Below are positions 41,240-51,900 of a stretch of 64,000 bases of DNA, in pieces. The translations under genes were made by a program, and so were the position numbers. How positions within the stretch are numbered: the stretch's first letter is position 1; every line of letters starts with the position of its first letter. The notes beneath the pieces were generated by a model. The model saw only the letters and a list, made by a program, of their open reading frames with translations, had not been told where the DNA came from and made no database searches. The stretch covers positions 62,001-126,000 of the forward strand of contig JAQUAI010000001.1 in the NCBI GenBank assembly GCA_028687335.1, written 5' to 3'. Origin of the DNA: Gallionella sp. GTDB lineage: Bacteria > Pseudomonadota > Gammaproteobacteria > Burkholderiales > Gallionellaceae.

Positions 41240-41396
41240 TATCTGGATGCGGGAAAATCCCATCACCTACGTATTGCTCGGATCGTATGCAGTGGCGATG
41301 GCGATATTCCTTGTTGAGATCGCACTGGTTAGACACAAAAGAGCGCTTACTTTGCAGCAAGTGCGTTTGATGCAAGAAGCAGGAGAAGAGGAATAA
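41229..41396 (+). CDS. ccmD: Haem exporter subunit CcmD
   Basis: 55 residues starting MWLDIWMRENP, with one membrane helix (about 14-34) and a charged C-terminal tail. It overlaps the end of ccmC by 11 bp and its TAA abuts the ccmE ATG. Length, topology and place fit CcmD, which helps release holo-CcmE. Confidence 0.92.
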   Translation: MWLDIWMRENPITYVLLGSYAVAMAIFLVEIALVRHKRALTLQQVRLMQEAGEEE

Positions 41397-41876
41397 ATGA
41401 AAGCTCGCCAAAAAAGATTTTTATTTATCGCAGTCGGTCTTGCCGCAGTCGGTCTTGCTGTTGCTTTGGTGCTGAATGCGCTGGATAAAAACGTCAGCTT
41501 GTATTTCACGCCGACGCAGATATTTAACAACGAGGCACCGCAAGGGCGCAGCTTCCGAATCGGTGGTTTGGTTGAAGAAGGTAGCGTCAAGCGCGAAGCG
41601 GATGGCCTAACGGTGAACTTTGTTATCACCGACCGCCATAAAAGTATTCCTGTTATTTACAAAGGCATCCTGCCGGACTTATTCAAAGAAGGTAAGGGGG
41701 TGGTTGCTCAGGGCAAGATGGAGGCTGGGCTGATGCGCGCCGATGAAGTGTTGGCCAAGCATGACGAGAATTACATGCCGCCAGAAGCTGCTGACGCTTT
41801 GCAAAAAGCAGAAATTGCCAATGCGGCTAGTGCTTCAGCTGTTGTCCCCGCCAGCGCTCCTGCTGTCATCAAATAA
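41397..41876 (+). CDS. ccmE: Haem chaperone CcmE
   Basis: 159 residues with an N-terminal membrane anchor and periplasmic OB fold. The haem-binding histidine is His122 in [12 protein letters not shown]. The C-terminal tail is Ala/Pro rich. It carries haem from CcmC to CcmF. Confidence 0.96.
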   Translation: MKARQKRFLFIAVGLAAVGLAVALVLNALDKNVSLYFTPTQIFNNEAPQGRSFRIGGLVEEGSVKREADGLTVNFVITDRHKSIPVIYKGILPDLFKEGKGVVAQGKMEAGLMRADEVLAKHDENYMPPEAADALQKAEIANAASASAVVPASAPAVIK

Positions 41877-41891
41877 TTCGAAAGTGAATCC

Positions 41892-43880
41892 ATGATTCCT
41901 GAAATCGGACAATTTTCCTTGATTTTGGCGCTGTGTTTGGCGCTGTTGTTGGGTGTGCTGCCTATTATTGGTGCGGCACGCAATAACCCCGTGCTAATGG
42001 GGATCGCACGTCCGCTGGCACACGGGCAGTTTGTGTTTCTCGCCATTGCATTTGCCTGTTTGACTTACGCTTTCGTAGCCAACGACTTCTCGGTGTTGTA
42101 CGTTGCGCAACACTCCAACTCGCAGCTTCCCACGGCTTATCGCGTTGCGGCGGTGTGGGGCGGGCATGAGGGCTCCTTGTTGTTGTGGGCATTCATTCTG
42201 GGGTTGTGGACACTCGCGGTAGCGATCTTCAGCAAGCATTTGCCAGAAGAAATGGTGGCGCGAGTTTTGGGTGTGATGGGCTTGGTTGCAGTCGGGTTCC
42301 TCTTGTTCATGCTGGTTACTTCAAACCCGTTTGAGCGCCTAATACCTGCGGCGGCAGACGGGCGCGATTTAAATCCCTTGCTGCAAGACCCTGGTTTGGT
42401 GATACATCCGCCGATGCTTTACATGGGCTATGTTGGTTTCTCGGTTGCTTTTGCTTTTGCCATTGCGGCATTGCTAGGTGGTAAGTTGGATACCACGTGG
42501 GCACGTTGGTCGCGTCCTTGGACAACTGTGGCATGGGTGTTTATGACATTTGGCATTACACTGGGTAGCTGGTGGGCTTATTACGAATTGGGCTGGGGTG
42601 GCTGGTGGTTCTGGGATCCGGTGGAAAATGCGTCATTCATGCCGTGGTTGGTAGGCACCGCATTGATTCATTCGCTGGCGGTAACCGAAAAACGCGGTGC
42701 ATTCAAAAGTTGGACTGTTTTATTGGCGATTGCGGCCTTCTCGTTGAGTCTATTGGGTACCTTCTTGGTTCGTTCCGGCGTGCTGACTTCGGTGCACTCT
42801 TTTGCTGCCGATCCCAAGCGTGGGATATTTATTCTGACTTTCTTGGTGTTGGTAATCGGTATTTCGCTGTTGCTGTTTGCATGGCGAGCTCCAAAGGTTG
42901 GATTGGGCGGCAAGTTTGATTTGCTATCGCGCGAGGCGATGCTGTTGTCCAACAACGTGCTGCTTTCTGTTGCTGCGGCATCGGTATTTATTGGTACGTT
43001 GTATCCCTTGTTTATGGATGCGCTTGGCTACGGCAAGCTCTCTGTTGGTCCGCCTTACTTTGAAGCGGTGTTTGTGCCGCTTATGATTCCCATGGTCCTG
43101 ATGATGGGCTTGGGGCCATTGGCACGCTGGAAAAAAATTGGTGGCCTTGAGCTGGTCAAACGAGTGAAATGGGCGTTCGCTAGTGCCACGCTGATCGCCT
43201 TGTTGTTACCGCTGGTGCTGGGGACTTGGACGGCGATGATCGCGCTCGGTTTGTTGCTGGCATTCTGGGTAATCGCTTCGCTGTTGTTGAGTTTGCGCGA
43301 GCGCTTGGCGGGACGTGACAACTTTTTGCAGCGCGTTCGCGGCCAATCGCTCAGCTACTATGGGATGCAACTGGCGCATCTGGGCGTGGCAGTGTTCATC
43401 ATTGGCGTGACCATGGTTAAAGGCTATGAGACCGAGCGTGATGTGCGTATGGAAGTTGGAGACACGGTACAAGCGGGTGGTTATGTATTCCGCTTTAATG
43501 GCGTGACCGAGGCGGAAGGGCCGAATTACGTTGCCGGACGCGGTAGTGTCACAGTGAGTAAGAATGATAAAACGGTGACTGAGCTATTTCCTGAAAAACG
43601 CCAATACAATGTTTCTGGCATGCCGATGACCGAAGCCGCGATTACAACAGGTGTGTTGGGTGACCTGTATGTATCGCTTGGCGAGCCCATCCCAGATAGT
43701 GATGGGGCTTGGGCGGTTCGCATCTACGTTAAGCCTTTCGTTGATTGGATTTGGGCGGGATGTTTCTTGATGGGACTGGGCGGCATCTTGGCCATCTCTG
43801 ATCGTCGCTATCGCATTCACAACAAAAAACCTGCCAGTACTTCTGCCGATGCCGCGCCGTTGAAGGAGCAAACAGCATGA
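41892..43880 (+). CDS. ccmF: Cytochrome c haem lyase subunit CcmF
   Basis: 662 residues, about 14-15 membrane helices. The WWD domain GGWWFWDPVENASFMPW is near residues 235-251. With CcmH and CcmI it attaches haem to apocytochrome CXXCH sites. The stop overlaps the ccmG start by 4 bp. Confidence 0.97.
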   Translation: MIPEIGQFSLILALCLALLLGVLPIIGAARNNPVLMGIARPLAHGQFVFLAIAFACLTYAFVANDFSVLYVAQHSNSQLPTAYRVAAVWGGHEGSLLLWAFILGLWTLAVAIFSKHLPEEMVARVLGVMGLVAVGFLLFMLVTSNPFERLIPAAADGRDLNPLLQDPGLVIHPPMLYMGYVGFSVAFAFAIAALLGGKLDTTWARWSRPWTTVAWVFMTFGITLGSWWAYYELGWGGWWFWDPVENASFMPWLVGTALIHSLAVTEKRGAFKSWTVLLAIAAFSLSLLGTFLVRSGVLTSVHSFAADPKRGIFILTFLVLVIGISLLLFAWRAPKVGLGGKFDLLSREAMLLSNNVLLSVAAASVFIGTLYPLFMDALGYGKLSVGPPYFEAVFVPLMIPMVLMMGLGPLARWKKIGGLELVKRVKWAFASATLIALLLPLVLGTWTAMIALGLLLAFWVIASLLLSLRERLAGRDNFLQRVRGQSLSYYGMQLAHLGVAVFIIGVTMVKGYETERDVRMEVGDTVQAGGYVFRFNGVTEAEGPNYVAGRGSVTVSKNDKTVTELFPEKRQYNVSGMPMTEAAITTGVLGDLYVSLGEPIPDSDGAWAVRIYVKPFVDWIWAGCFLMGLGGILAISDRRYRIHNKKPASTSADAAPLKEQTA

Positions 43881-44404
43881 TGCGTTTTATTCTGCCATTC
43901 GTCGTGTTTGTTGTGTTGGCCGGTTTCTTGTTTGTCGGCCTCAATCTCAATCCGCGTGAAGTGCCTTCTCCCTTGGTTGGCAAACCTGCACCAATTTTTT
44001 CTTTGCCGCAATTGCATGAGCCTAGCAAGCAGTTTTCGCCGCAAGACATGAAAGGGCAGGTATGGCTGCTCAACGTATGGGCATCTTGGTGCGTGTCTTG
44101 CCGAGAAGAGCATCCGGTGTTGATGGAGTTGTCGCGCCAAAAAATCGTGCCCATCTACGGCTTGGATTACAAAGATAAACAAGCGGATGCTGAGTTGTGG
44201 TTGAAAAAAGGTGGCGACCCCTACACCTTGAGTGTGGCCGATGTCGAAGGTCGCATCGGTATCGACTACGGTGTCTATGGCGTACCCGAAACTTACGTAA
44301 TTGATAAACAAGGCATCATTCAGTACAAGCAGATTGGTCCAGTAACACCGGACAATTTGCGCGAAAAGATTTTGCCGCTGGTTGCGGAGTTGCAAGCCAA
44401 ATGA
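43877..44404 (+). CDS. ccmG: Thiol:disulfide interchange protein CcmG
   Basis: 175 residues, an N-terminal membrane anchor and thioredoxin fold. The redox motif WCVSC uses Cys72 and Cys75, and the cis-proline region is VYGVPETYVID. It reduces CcmH or apocytochrome thiols. It overlaps both neighbours by 4 bp. Confidence 0.96.
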   Translation: MMRFILPFVVFVVLAGFLFVGLNLNPREVPSPLVGKPAPIFSLPQLHEPSKQFSPQDMKGQVWLLNVWASWCVSCREEHPVLMELSRQKIVPIYGLDYKDKQADAELWLKKGGDPYTLSVADVEGRIGIDYGVYGVPETYVIDKQGIIQYKQIGPVTPDNLREKILPLVAELQAK

Positions 44405-44892
44405 GAAATTTGCTGATTGTTTTATTTTGCCTGCTGCCATCCCTGTCTTTTGCTGGTGAAGCAAAAGATATGGCGGAGGACCCTGTACTGGAAAAACGCA
44501 TGATCGGTTTGGCCGACAAGCTGCGCTGTCTGGTTTGCCAGAATGAGTCACTGGCAAGTTCGCATGCCGAATTGGCGGAAGATTTGCGCCGAGAAGTGCG
44601 CGAGCAGATGCAAAAAGGGATGAGTGATCAGGAAATTATCGACTATCTGGTTTCCCGTTACGGTGATTTCGTGCTGTACGATCCGCCCGTTAAAAAAACA
44701 ACGCTATTGTTGTGGTATGGCCCATTCGCGTTATTGCTGATTGGCTCCGGCGTACTTGTGTATCAGCTGCGCAAACGTAAAGATGCGGTGGCGGATGAAG
44801 TTGCCATCACCGATGCAGACTCGCAACGCGCCGCCGCACTGTTGCGCGAAACTCCCGAACAGACATCTCAAGCGAAAGACTCTCAAGCATGA
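44401..44892 (+). CDS. ccmH: Cytochrome c maturation protein CcmH
   Basis: 163 residues with a signal peptide, the LRCLVCQNES redox motif near residue 41, a helical domain and a membrane helix near 100-120. It presents reduced apocytochrome to CcmF. It overlaps ccmI by 4 bp. Confidence 0.96.
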   Translation: MRNLLIVLFCLLPSLSFAGEAKDMAEDPVLEKRMIGLADKLRCLVCQNESLASSHAELAEDLRREVREQMQKGMSDQEIIDYLVSRYGDFVLYDPPVKKTTLLLWYGPFALLLIGSGVLVYQLRKRKDAVADEVAITDADSQRAAALLRETPEQTSQAKDSQA

Positions 44893-46157
44893 CCATTTTT
44901 TGGATTATCTGTGTAGCGCTAGTATTGCTTGCACTGCTGTTCGTCCTACTACCATTGTGGCGTGGCGCGGCGCGCAACAATGATGTGCTGCGCGATGCGG
45001 CCAACCTTGACGTGTTGCGCGATCAATCCGCCGAACTTGATGCCGACCTGAAGAACGGACTGCTAACCAGCGAAGCTTATGAGCAAGCTCAGCGCGAGTT
45101 GCAGTCGCGCCTGCTGCAAGAAGTTAAAGGTGAAGATGCTGCGGCAGTGGCTCCGCAGCGACACCCAGCCAAAGTGCTGGCTGTTGTTTTGGCCGTTATT
45201 CTACCTCTACTAGCTGTGCCGCTTTATATGGCGCTGGGCAACACCAAAGCAATGATGCCGCAGGAAGAAGAGCTGGCAATTGCCGAAGGTTTTGGCGTAA
45301 TTCGCTCCGAAGCCGCTTTGCAAGAGCTGGAAAAAAAGATGGAGCGTCTGCCGGAAAATCCCGATGGATGGTTGTTGTTAGCGCGCTCGTATAGTGAATT
45401 ACAGCGATTCCCAGATGCGATACGCGCATACCAAAACTTGGTGAAACTGGTGCCGAACGAAGCACAACTGTGGACAGACTATGCCGACGTTAGCGCCATG
45501 AACAATGGACAGTCACTGCTTGGCGAGCCCACCAAGTACCTCGACAAAGCATTGCAGTTGGACGGCAACAACACCTCCGCACTGGCACTCTCCGGCTCGG
45601 CGGCAATGGAGCGTGGTGATTATTTTGCGGCAGTTCAGCACTGGCAAAAATTGATCGCACTGTTGCCAGCGGATTATCCGGATCTTCAAATGATTCAAGG
45701 TGGTGTCGATCAGGCACGCGAGTTTCTTTCCAAACAAAAAGGCGGCAAGGAAAAGCTGGCGCAATTTGATGCGGGCGTGAGCGTGGAAAAACAACAGCCG
45801 GTTGATATGAGCAAAGCGATCAGCGGCAGCGTGATCTTAAGTCCGACGCTGTCCGCTCAAGTTGCGCCTACCGATACCGTATTCATTCTGGCGCGCGCAG
45901 CAAATGGCCCCAAGATGCCGCTGGCGGTGTTGCGCAAGCAAGTGAAAGACTTGCCACTGGAGTTCACCTTGGATGACAGCATGGCGATGCAACCGCAACT
46001 TAAGCTTTCTGGTTTTGATCAGCTTGTTGTTGTGGCGCGCGTTGCAAAATCCGGCGGCCCCGTTGCTCAGCCCGGTGATTTGCAAGGTATGACAAATGTA
46101 CCGGTCACCCCAGGCAGCAAAGGTTTGCAGATCGTGATCGATACCGTGGTGAAGTAA
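44889..46157 (+). CDS. ccmI: Cytochrome c maturation protein CcmI
   Basis: 422 residues. Two N-terminal membrane helices (about 4-22 and 96-115) flank a cytoplasmic loop. A periplasmic TPR domain (about 150-285) and a C-terminal domain follow. It binds the C-terminus of apocytochromes. As separate ccmH and ccmI genes, not the fused E. coli form. Last gene of the operon. Confidence 0.93.
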   Translation: MTIFWIICVALVLLALLFVLLPLWRGAARNNDVLRDAANLDVLRDQSAELDADLKNGLLTSEAYEQAQRELQSRLLQEVKGEDAAAVAPQRHPAKVLAVVLAVILPLLAVPLYMALGNTKAMMPQEEELAIAEGFGVIRSEAALQELEKKMERLPENPDGWLLLARSYSELQRFPDAIRAYQNLVKLVPNEAQLWTDYADVSAMNNGQSLLGEPTKYLDKALQLDGNNTSALALSGSAAMERGDYFAAVQHWQKLIALLPADYPDLQMIQGGVDQAREFLSKQKGGKEKLAQFDAGVSVEKQQPVDMSKAISGSVILSPTLSAQVAPTDTVFILARAANGPKMPLAVLRKQVKDLPLEFTLDDSMAMQPQLKLSGFDQLVVVARVAKSGGPVAQPGDLQGMTNVPVTPGSKGLQIVIDTVVK

Positions 46158-46235
46158 AGTCACCGCCTGTAAAAATCGAGGCACTGGATACCATGGAAAT
46201 TCAGTTGTTCAGATTTTTCAGGAGTGTGTAAATCG

Positions 46236-46463
46236 CTAGTAGCGTTCAATTGCTACCCGAATTCGGTGAATGGTGTCTTCCATCCGAGCTTTTTTGGTAA
46301 CTTCCAACCCGAGGCTTTGTGCGATTTTACGAATTATGGATGGATCAAGCGGGACACCACCTGCGTCAATCGCCGCGATCAACTGCTTGGCGCGGCGAAT
46401 TTCTGGCGGCATATTGTCTTGCGGCTTAAGCAAAGCCAAAACGCGAGTAATAAAAGAGTTCAT
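46236..46463 (-). CDS. Small conserved-looking hypothetical protein
   Basis: 75 residues (MNSFITRVLALLKPQ...), probably soluble and helical, with no named motif. AAGG lies 10 bp before the ATG. The regular amino-acid use and lack of a better frame on the other strand make it a likely gene. It runs convergent to ccmI. I do not know its function. Confidence 0.6.
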   Translation of the reverse strand: MNSFITRVLALLKPQDNMPPEIRRAKQLIAAIDAGGVPLDPSIIRKIAQSLGLEVTKKARMEDTIHRIRVAIERY

Positions 46464-46551
46464 GTTCGGCAGCCTTAATTCAATACTGGACGGATGTAAT
46501 TCTAGCCAGTCTCCTCAAAGTTTGAGTTTTACAGCTTTTCAGTCCCCATTA

Positions 46552-46791
46552 TCATTCCTTCAATACCGGAGCCTCATTGAGCTGCACACTGATACGCACA
46601 TCCCCAAGGGATACCACTGAACCAGAGCGTATTTTTGCGGTTTTGCGCAACTCGACTTGACCATCGACGAAAACCACGCCCTCAGCCACCAAAGCTTTAC
46701 CAGCCCCACCGCTGTCGCACAATCCGACTATTTTAAGCAATTGGTTAAGCTCTACAAACTCACCGTTTAGCTGAAATTCGGTTTTCTGCAT
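46552..46791 (-). CDS. S4-domain RNA-binding protein (YbcJ-like)
   Basis: 79 residues from the ATG at 46791 (MQKTEFQLNGEFVEL). The S4 fold is visible: LNQLLKIVGLCDSGGAGKALV, then VFVDGQVELRKTAKIRSG. Size and pattern match E. coli YbcJ, a small RNA-binding protein of unclear role. The frame extends 41 codons further upstream without a better start. Confidence 0.85.
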   Translation of the reverse strand: MQKTEFQLNGEFVELNQLLKIVGLCDSGGAGKALVAEGVVFVDGQVELRKTAKIRSGSVVSLGDVRISVQLNEAPVLKE

Positions 46792-47014
46792 GGCAATGAT
46801 GGCTCCGTATCTTGTGGATTTTGAAAAAATGCTTGTGACCGTAAGGAGGTCTGTATATAGGACCGATTTCCAGCCCTGCATCCATTGTTTCGCACGCATT
46901 ACAATGTCGTCCATGAAGCGTACTGCAATACCAACTCACGGATTTTTTTCTTCTCTGATGCCTTGTGTTACAAGGGTATCAATGCCGCCCCGCGACATTC
47001 TCAATGTTGAGCGC

Positions 47015-47047
47015 AAAAGAAAAGGCCTCGCATCGCTGCAAGGCCTT
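47015..47047 (-). terminator. Intrinsic terminator after tRNA-Asn
   Basis: Minus-strand stem AAGGCCT/AGGCCTT with a 12-nt loop, followed by a T-rich run TTCTTTT, starting 9 bp beyond the tRNA. Confidence 0.7.
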
Positions 47048-47055
47048 GATTTTCT

Positions 47056-47131
47056 TGGCTCCCCGACCTGGACTCGAACCAGGGACCTGCGGATTAACAG
47101 TCCGTCGCTCTACCGACTGAGCTATCAGGGA
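47056..47131 (-). tRNA. tRNA-Asn (GUU)
   Basis: 76 nt with encoded CCA. The anticodon loop CTGTTAA gives GTT. The acceptor stem TCCCTGA pairs with TCGGGGA with one U-G wobble at pair 5-68. Confidence 0.97.
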
Positions 47132-47192
47132 ATGAAGAGGTGCGCATGATAGTGATTTTGCTTTGCTCGGTCAACCCTAAATTGGGGCAATT

Positions 47193-48941
47193 ATGCGTTG
47201 GCTGAAGCGGACTATTCTGGCGGTGATAACTTTGTTGGTGCTGGTCATGGCATTGATCTTCATTACGCCGCTGGATACATATATACCGGAAATTGAGCGC
47301 CGCGTCGGTGCGCAAATACAAGAGCCAGTGCGGGTAGGGGCTGTGCAGCTGGGTTTGTTTCCACTTCCTCATCTGGACTTGAAGAATGTGCGCGTCGGAC
47401 GCACGCCCAGTTTGCAGGCGGACGAGGTGGAAATCGAGTTGTCGCTCGTCGCGTTGATGAGTGGTGAGTTGGTGTTGCATCGGGTTTCAGTGTCGGGTGG
47501 TGTTGTTTATTTGCATGAGTTACAACTTTGGCTGGCCCGATTTATTTCTTTCCCGCATACCCAGTCGATACGGTTCACGGAGTTTCAGTTTCGCGGTGTG
47601 ACGTTAATGATCAAAGGCGTTGCTTTGGATAGGCTGGAGGGGAAGGTTGAGCTGGATGAGCGCGGCCAATTGCGACGAATATGGTTGGCAGCGGATGAGC
47701 AAAAGCTGGTGGTGAGCGCTGTTCCTGTTGCGACGAAGGTGGATGTGCAACACCTGCCAGTGCTGGCATTTGAGGTGCATGGAAAAAATTGGCAGCCACC
47801 CTTGATGACGGACTTACCGCTCATGGAGCATGTGGAGGCCAGTGGTGTGCTCGATGGGAATAAGGTTGATGTTCGTTTATTCAATTTATCCACGTCATCG
47901 GCACATGCGACAGGCAGTGCTTTACTCGATTTTGCAATGCCTTGGCGGGTGAGTGCCGAATTAAAAGAGAGTGAGATTTCGTTGCCGCCAATATTGGCAA
48001 TGCTGAATTACCCCGCCACTTCACGTGGCACCTTTCAGGCGCGCGGTGCGGTTCAGAGTGAGGGGGCATCTTTGGATGAGATGCAAAAAAACCTTCGCTT
48101 TAACGGGCGGTTTGCATTGCGTCAGGCGGAAGTTAATCTGGTGAAAGAAACAGGGAAGCCGTTTGTCATTGACGCACTTGATGCTCAGCTCGGTATGGAT
48201 GAGGCAGTGGTATCGCTAAGCGACATTCATACCCGTCTTTATGACGGGCAGGCATCGGGAAAGTTAATGTTAGATCGGGCCACGCTTGGGCTGAGCGTGC
48301 AAGGCGTTGTGAAAAATGTGAATTTGCAACCTTTGATTGCCTCGCTGTCGAGCGAGGTGTTGTTGTCTGGACGAGCAGATGCACAAACGGAATTTCGCTT
48401 GCAGTTGCGAGACTTCGAAAAGTTTCCGGCAAATGTTCGGCTACAGGCTGATTTCCAAATGCGTAACGGCGTATTGCAGAAGGTGGACCTTGAGCAGGTT
48501 GCTAAAAATCCTGCGCAGTCTTACGCAAGTCAGGGGGCGACCAAGTTTGATCAATTAAACGGGCGAGTTCAGGTTGACGGTAATGGTTATCACTTTCGTC
48601 AAATCGCTCTAGCTTCCGGCTCGTTGAATGCGGAGGGGCGCTTGGATGTTTCGCCTAATATGGCATTGAAAGGCATGCTTGATGCCGATGTAAAAGGTAC
48701 TGCGGGTTTGGTTAGTATGCCTATGGTGATTAGCGGAACGTTAGATAAGCCGAGTGTCAGTCCCAGCGGTACGGCCTTGGCCGGCGCGGCGGTTGGGACG
48801 GCGATGCTGGGGCCAGGGTTGGGCACGGCACTGGGTGTCAAGATCGGCGGATTTCTGCACAAACTATTTGGCAGCGATGATGCGCCCGCGAATAAAAAAG
48901 CGATGCATCCGAAGCAAAGTGAAAAACCATCTAAGCCGTGA
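47193..48941 (+). CDS. AsmA-family inner-membrane protein
   Basis: 582 residues with one N-terminal membrane helix (about 7-27) and a large periplasmic part. The segment after the helix, IERRVGAQIQEPVRVGAVQLG, and the C-terminal repeat region (FDQLNGRVQVDGNGYHFRQI ... VKGTAGLVSMPMVISGTLDKP) are typical of AsmA proteins, related to bridge-like lipid transporters and affecting envelope phospholipid transport. The last 50 residues have a glycine/alanine-rich amphipathic segment. The next gene carries a clearly related domain at its C-terminus, so the pair looks like a duplication. Confidence 0.85.
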   Translation: MRWLKRTILAVITLLVLVMALIFITPLDTYIPEIERRVGAQIQEPVRVGAVQLGLFPLPHLDLKNVRVGRTPSLQADEVEIELSLVALMSGELVLHRVSVSGGVVYLHELQLWLARFISFPHTQSIRFTEFQFRGVTLMIKGVALDRLEGKVELDERGQLRRIWLAADEQKLVVSAVPVATKVDVQHLPVLAFEVHGKNWQPPLMTDLPLMEHVEASGVLDGNKVDVRLFNLSTSSAHATGSALLDFAMPWRVSAELKESEISLPPILAMLNYPATSRGTFQARGAVQSEGASLDEMQKNLRFNGRFALRQAEVNLVKETGKPFVIDALDAQLGMDEAVVSLSDIHTRLYDGQASGKLMLDRATLGLSVQGVVKNVNLQPLIASLSSEVLLSGRADAQTEFRLQLRDFEKFPANVRLQADFQMRNGVLQKVDLEQVAKNPAQSYASQGATKFDQLNGRVQVDGNGYHFRQIALASGSLNAEGRLDVSPNMALKGMLDADVKGTAGLVSMPMVISGTLDKPSVSPSGTALAGAAVGTAMLGPGLGTALGVKIGGFLHKLFGSDDAPANKKAMHPKQSEKPSKP

Positions 48942-48975
48942 TACATCGCCTATTGTCGTGAGTTAGAATAAAGCT

Positions 48976-51900
48976 ATGGACACAAAAGCCGTATTTATCA
49001 GAACGCCGAAAGGTGAAGACGAAGCTCGCAATCGCACATCGCTGCTTTCTGGCGATATTAAGCGCGCGTTACTAATGGTCGACGGTACCGCCACGGCGGG
49101 CGAGATCAGCAAGCGTGCCGCGCCCAGCTTACGTCAGGTATTGGATGAGATGGTCGACGAGTTACAACGCGCCGGTTTCATACAAGATAAGGCCAAAGCC
49201 GCCAATATTCCCAAGATGGTTGTGCCGCAACGCCCACCCGCCACACTAAAAAAACCAGCTGAAGACAGCGGCGAAGAGCTTGATTTTACTGCCGCCTATA
49301 AAGCACCTACTGCCGAAGTTTTAGCCGCCGAAGCGGCTCGGCTTGCAGCTGAAAAATCACAGGCAGAAGCGGTAGCTAAAGCCAAAGTGGAAGCTGAGGC
49401 AGCAGCCAAACTTAAAGCTGAGGCAGAGCAAGCGCGACAAAAGGCGGCGGATGAAGCCAAAGCTCGCGAAGCCGCTGAAAAACAAGCACGGGCAGAAGCC
49501 GATGCAGCACGATTAAAAGCCGAGCAAGAGTCTGCACGCGTGAAAGCTGAGTTGGTCGCAGCCAAAGCTAAAGCCGAGGTGGAAGCGCAAGCGGCTCGCC
49601 GTCAAGCAGAAGAGGAAGCAGCTCGCGCCAAAGTCGAAGCCGAACAAGTCCGACAAAAAGCAGCAGAAGCGAGCGCTCGCGAAGAAGCCGAGAAACAGGC
49701 GCGCGCACAAGCCGAAGCTGAGCGCCGTAAAGCCGAAGAGGAAGTTGCGCGCGCGCGCGCCGAACTGGAGGCGGCGAAAGCCAAAGCCGAGGCGGAGACA
49801 CGCGCACGTGAAGCAGCCGAAAAGAAAGCACGTGAAGAAGCTGATATTGCGCGTCGCAAGGCCGAGGAAGAAGCGCAAGTTGCTCGCCGTCAAGCGGAGG
49901 AAGAGGCTGCAAAAGTGAAGGCAGCAGCAGACGCAGCGAGAGTTCAAGCTGAGGCCGAGGCGCACGCACGCGAAGAAGCAGAAAAGAAAGCACGCGAAGA
50001 AGCAGAAGTTGCACGTCGCAAGGCAGAAGAAGAGGTGCAAGCTGCCCGCCGTAAAGCCGAAGAAGAGGTGGCTCAGGCAAAGGCTGAGGCGGAGGCGGCA
50101 CGCCGCAAAGCGGAGCAAGAAGCTGAAGAGGCACGTCGCCGAGCTGAAGAGGCCGCAGCACAAGCTAAAGCTGAGGCGGAGGCTGCCAAAGCCAAGGCTG
50201 AGACCGAGGCGCGCGCAAGGGCGGAAGCCGAAAGGCTAGCGCGCGAAGAGGCTGAGTCTGCACGTCGTAAGGCGGAAGAGGAAGCCGCTGATTTGCGGAG
50301 AAAGGCTGAGGAAGCCGCAGCGCAAGCCAAGGCTGAAGCCGAGGCGGCGCGCCGCAAAGCCGAAGAGGAAACGGCCAAAGCCAAAGCTGAGGCGGAAGAA
50401 GCTAAGCGTGCCGCTGAAGCCGCTGCGGCGCAGGCCAAAGTGGAGGCTGAGGAAGCGCGTCGCAATGCGGAGCAGGCTGCTGCACAGGCGAAAGCGGAAG
50501 CGGAAGAGGCTAAGCGGAAAGCCGAAGCAGAGGCGCAGGCCCGTGAGGAAGTTGAGAAAAAAGCGCGTGCCGAAGCTGAGGCGGCGCGTCATCAGGCAGA
50601 GCAAGAGGCGGCTCGCGTGCGAGCCGAGCTAGAGGAAGCCAAAGCACATGCCGCAGCTGAAGCACGCGCACGTGATGAAGTTGAGCAGAAATCTCGCGCC
50701 GAGGCGGAGGCTTTGCGCCTCAAGACTTTGCAGGAATTCGAAGCGTTGCAGCAGGCCACACGGGATTCTGAGGTGCAGTCCCAATCCCAAGCCGCTGATG
50801 AGCAGATCATGCAAGATGCGGCGGATGCCGCGCTGCTAAGTTCAATTGCCAGCTTTACCCAAACCAGTATTGATGATCATGCACATAAGACACACGATGC
50901 CGATAGCGCATCGCGTTCAACCAGTGCCACAGTCTTGTTTTTCGATGTGGTTGGCTATACAAAAAAATCTGTCAAAAAACAAATTGCGCTGAAGAAGCAA
51001 TTCAATCAGTTGGTGTCCGATATTCTTGCGGCAGTTGGGCAGGGTGAACGCCTGATTCTGGATACCGGCGATGGCGCAGCGATTGGATTTTTGGATCATC
51101 CCGAAGATGCACTGGAAACCGCGCGTCAGTTCCGTGACCGTGTAACGGCTAACGATCATGCCGAATTTCCCGATATGAATGTGCGTATTGGTATTCATCT
51201 TGGGCCGATCAATGTTGTTAAAGACATGAACGGTCAAAGCAATATGGTCGGCGACGGCATCAATGATGCGCAGCGTGTGATGAGTTTTTCGGGTACCGAC
51301 CAAATTTACGTTTCGCGTCCGTATTTTGATTTTGTTTCTCGGCTTAGTGACGATTATGCCGACTTGTTTGAGTATCGAGGTTCGCAAAAAGACAAACATG
51401 GACGCCCCCATCAGGTCTACGAATTATTGGGGGCAGCACCCAAGACGAGCCAAACTCCTTCCACATTTTCGGTCGATAATGCGGCGGCAGCGGTCAGCTT
51501 GGATCCCTTCACTTTTGCGTTGCCCGAAGAGGTGCCCGTAGCAGTCGCTGTAGTAGAACCTGCGGTTGACGATGCTGTCGCTACTGATGAGGCAAAGCTG
51601 TTGAAAGAGGTTGGGCAAGTGATGCAGGAAACGGCCAAGCCTGTTGAGGATTCGCCCACCAAGAAACAAGCGGTTAAAGAAGTGGCTAAAGCGCACATGC
51701 CCTCGGAAGATGAGGTGGCAAAACTGGCGGAAGAGCAGGCTTTGGCTTGGGCGCGGGCAGAGCAGCGTGCTTTGGAGTCTGCGCGCCATGAAACCGTCGA
51801 GCAGCAGGCGGTAGTAGCCAAACAAAGTCAGCCGCAATCAACACCTACGATACCGGTTGCTGCACGACGCAAACCGTTGCCTATCGGAAAAATAGTTGCG

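Noticed and set aside
49513-50163. Long minus-strand frames opposite the coiled coil.
   Set aside because: They result from the biased Ala/Glu/Lys codons, which give few stops on the other strand. Composition is low complexity.
49318-50790. CRISPR-like or tandem array.
   Set aside because: The repetition is codon-level coiled-coil sequence without constant repeats and unique spacers.
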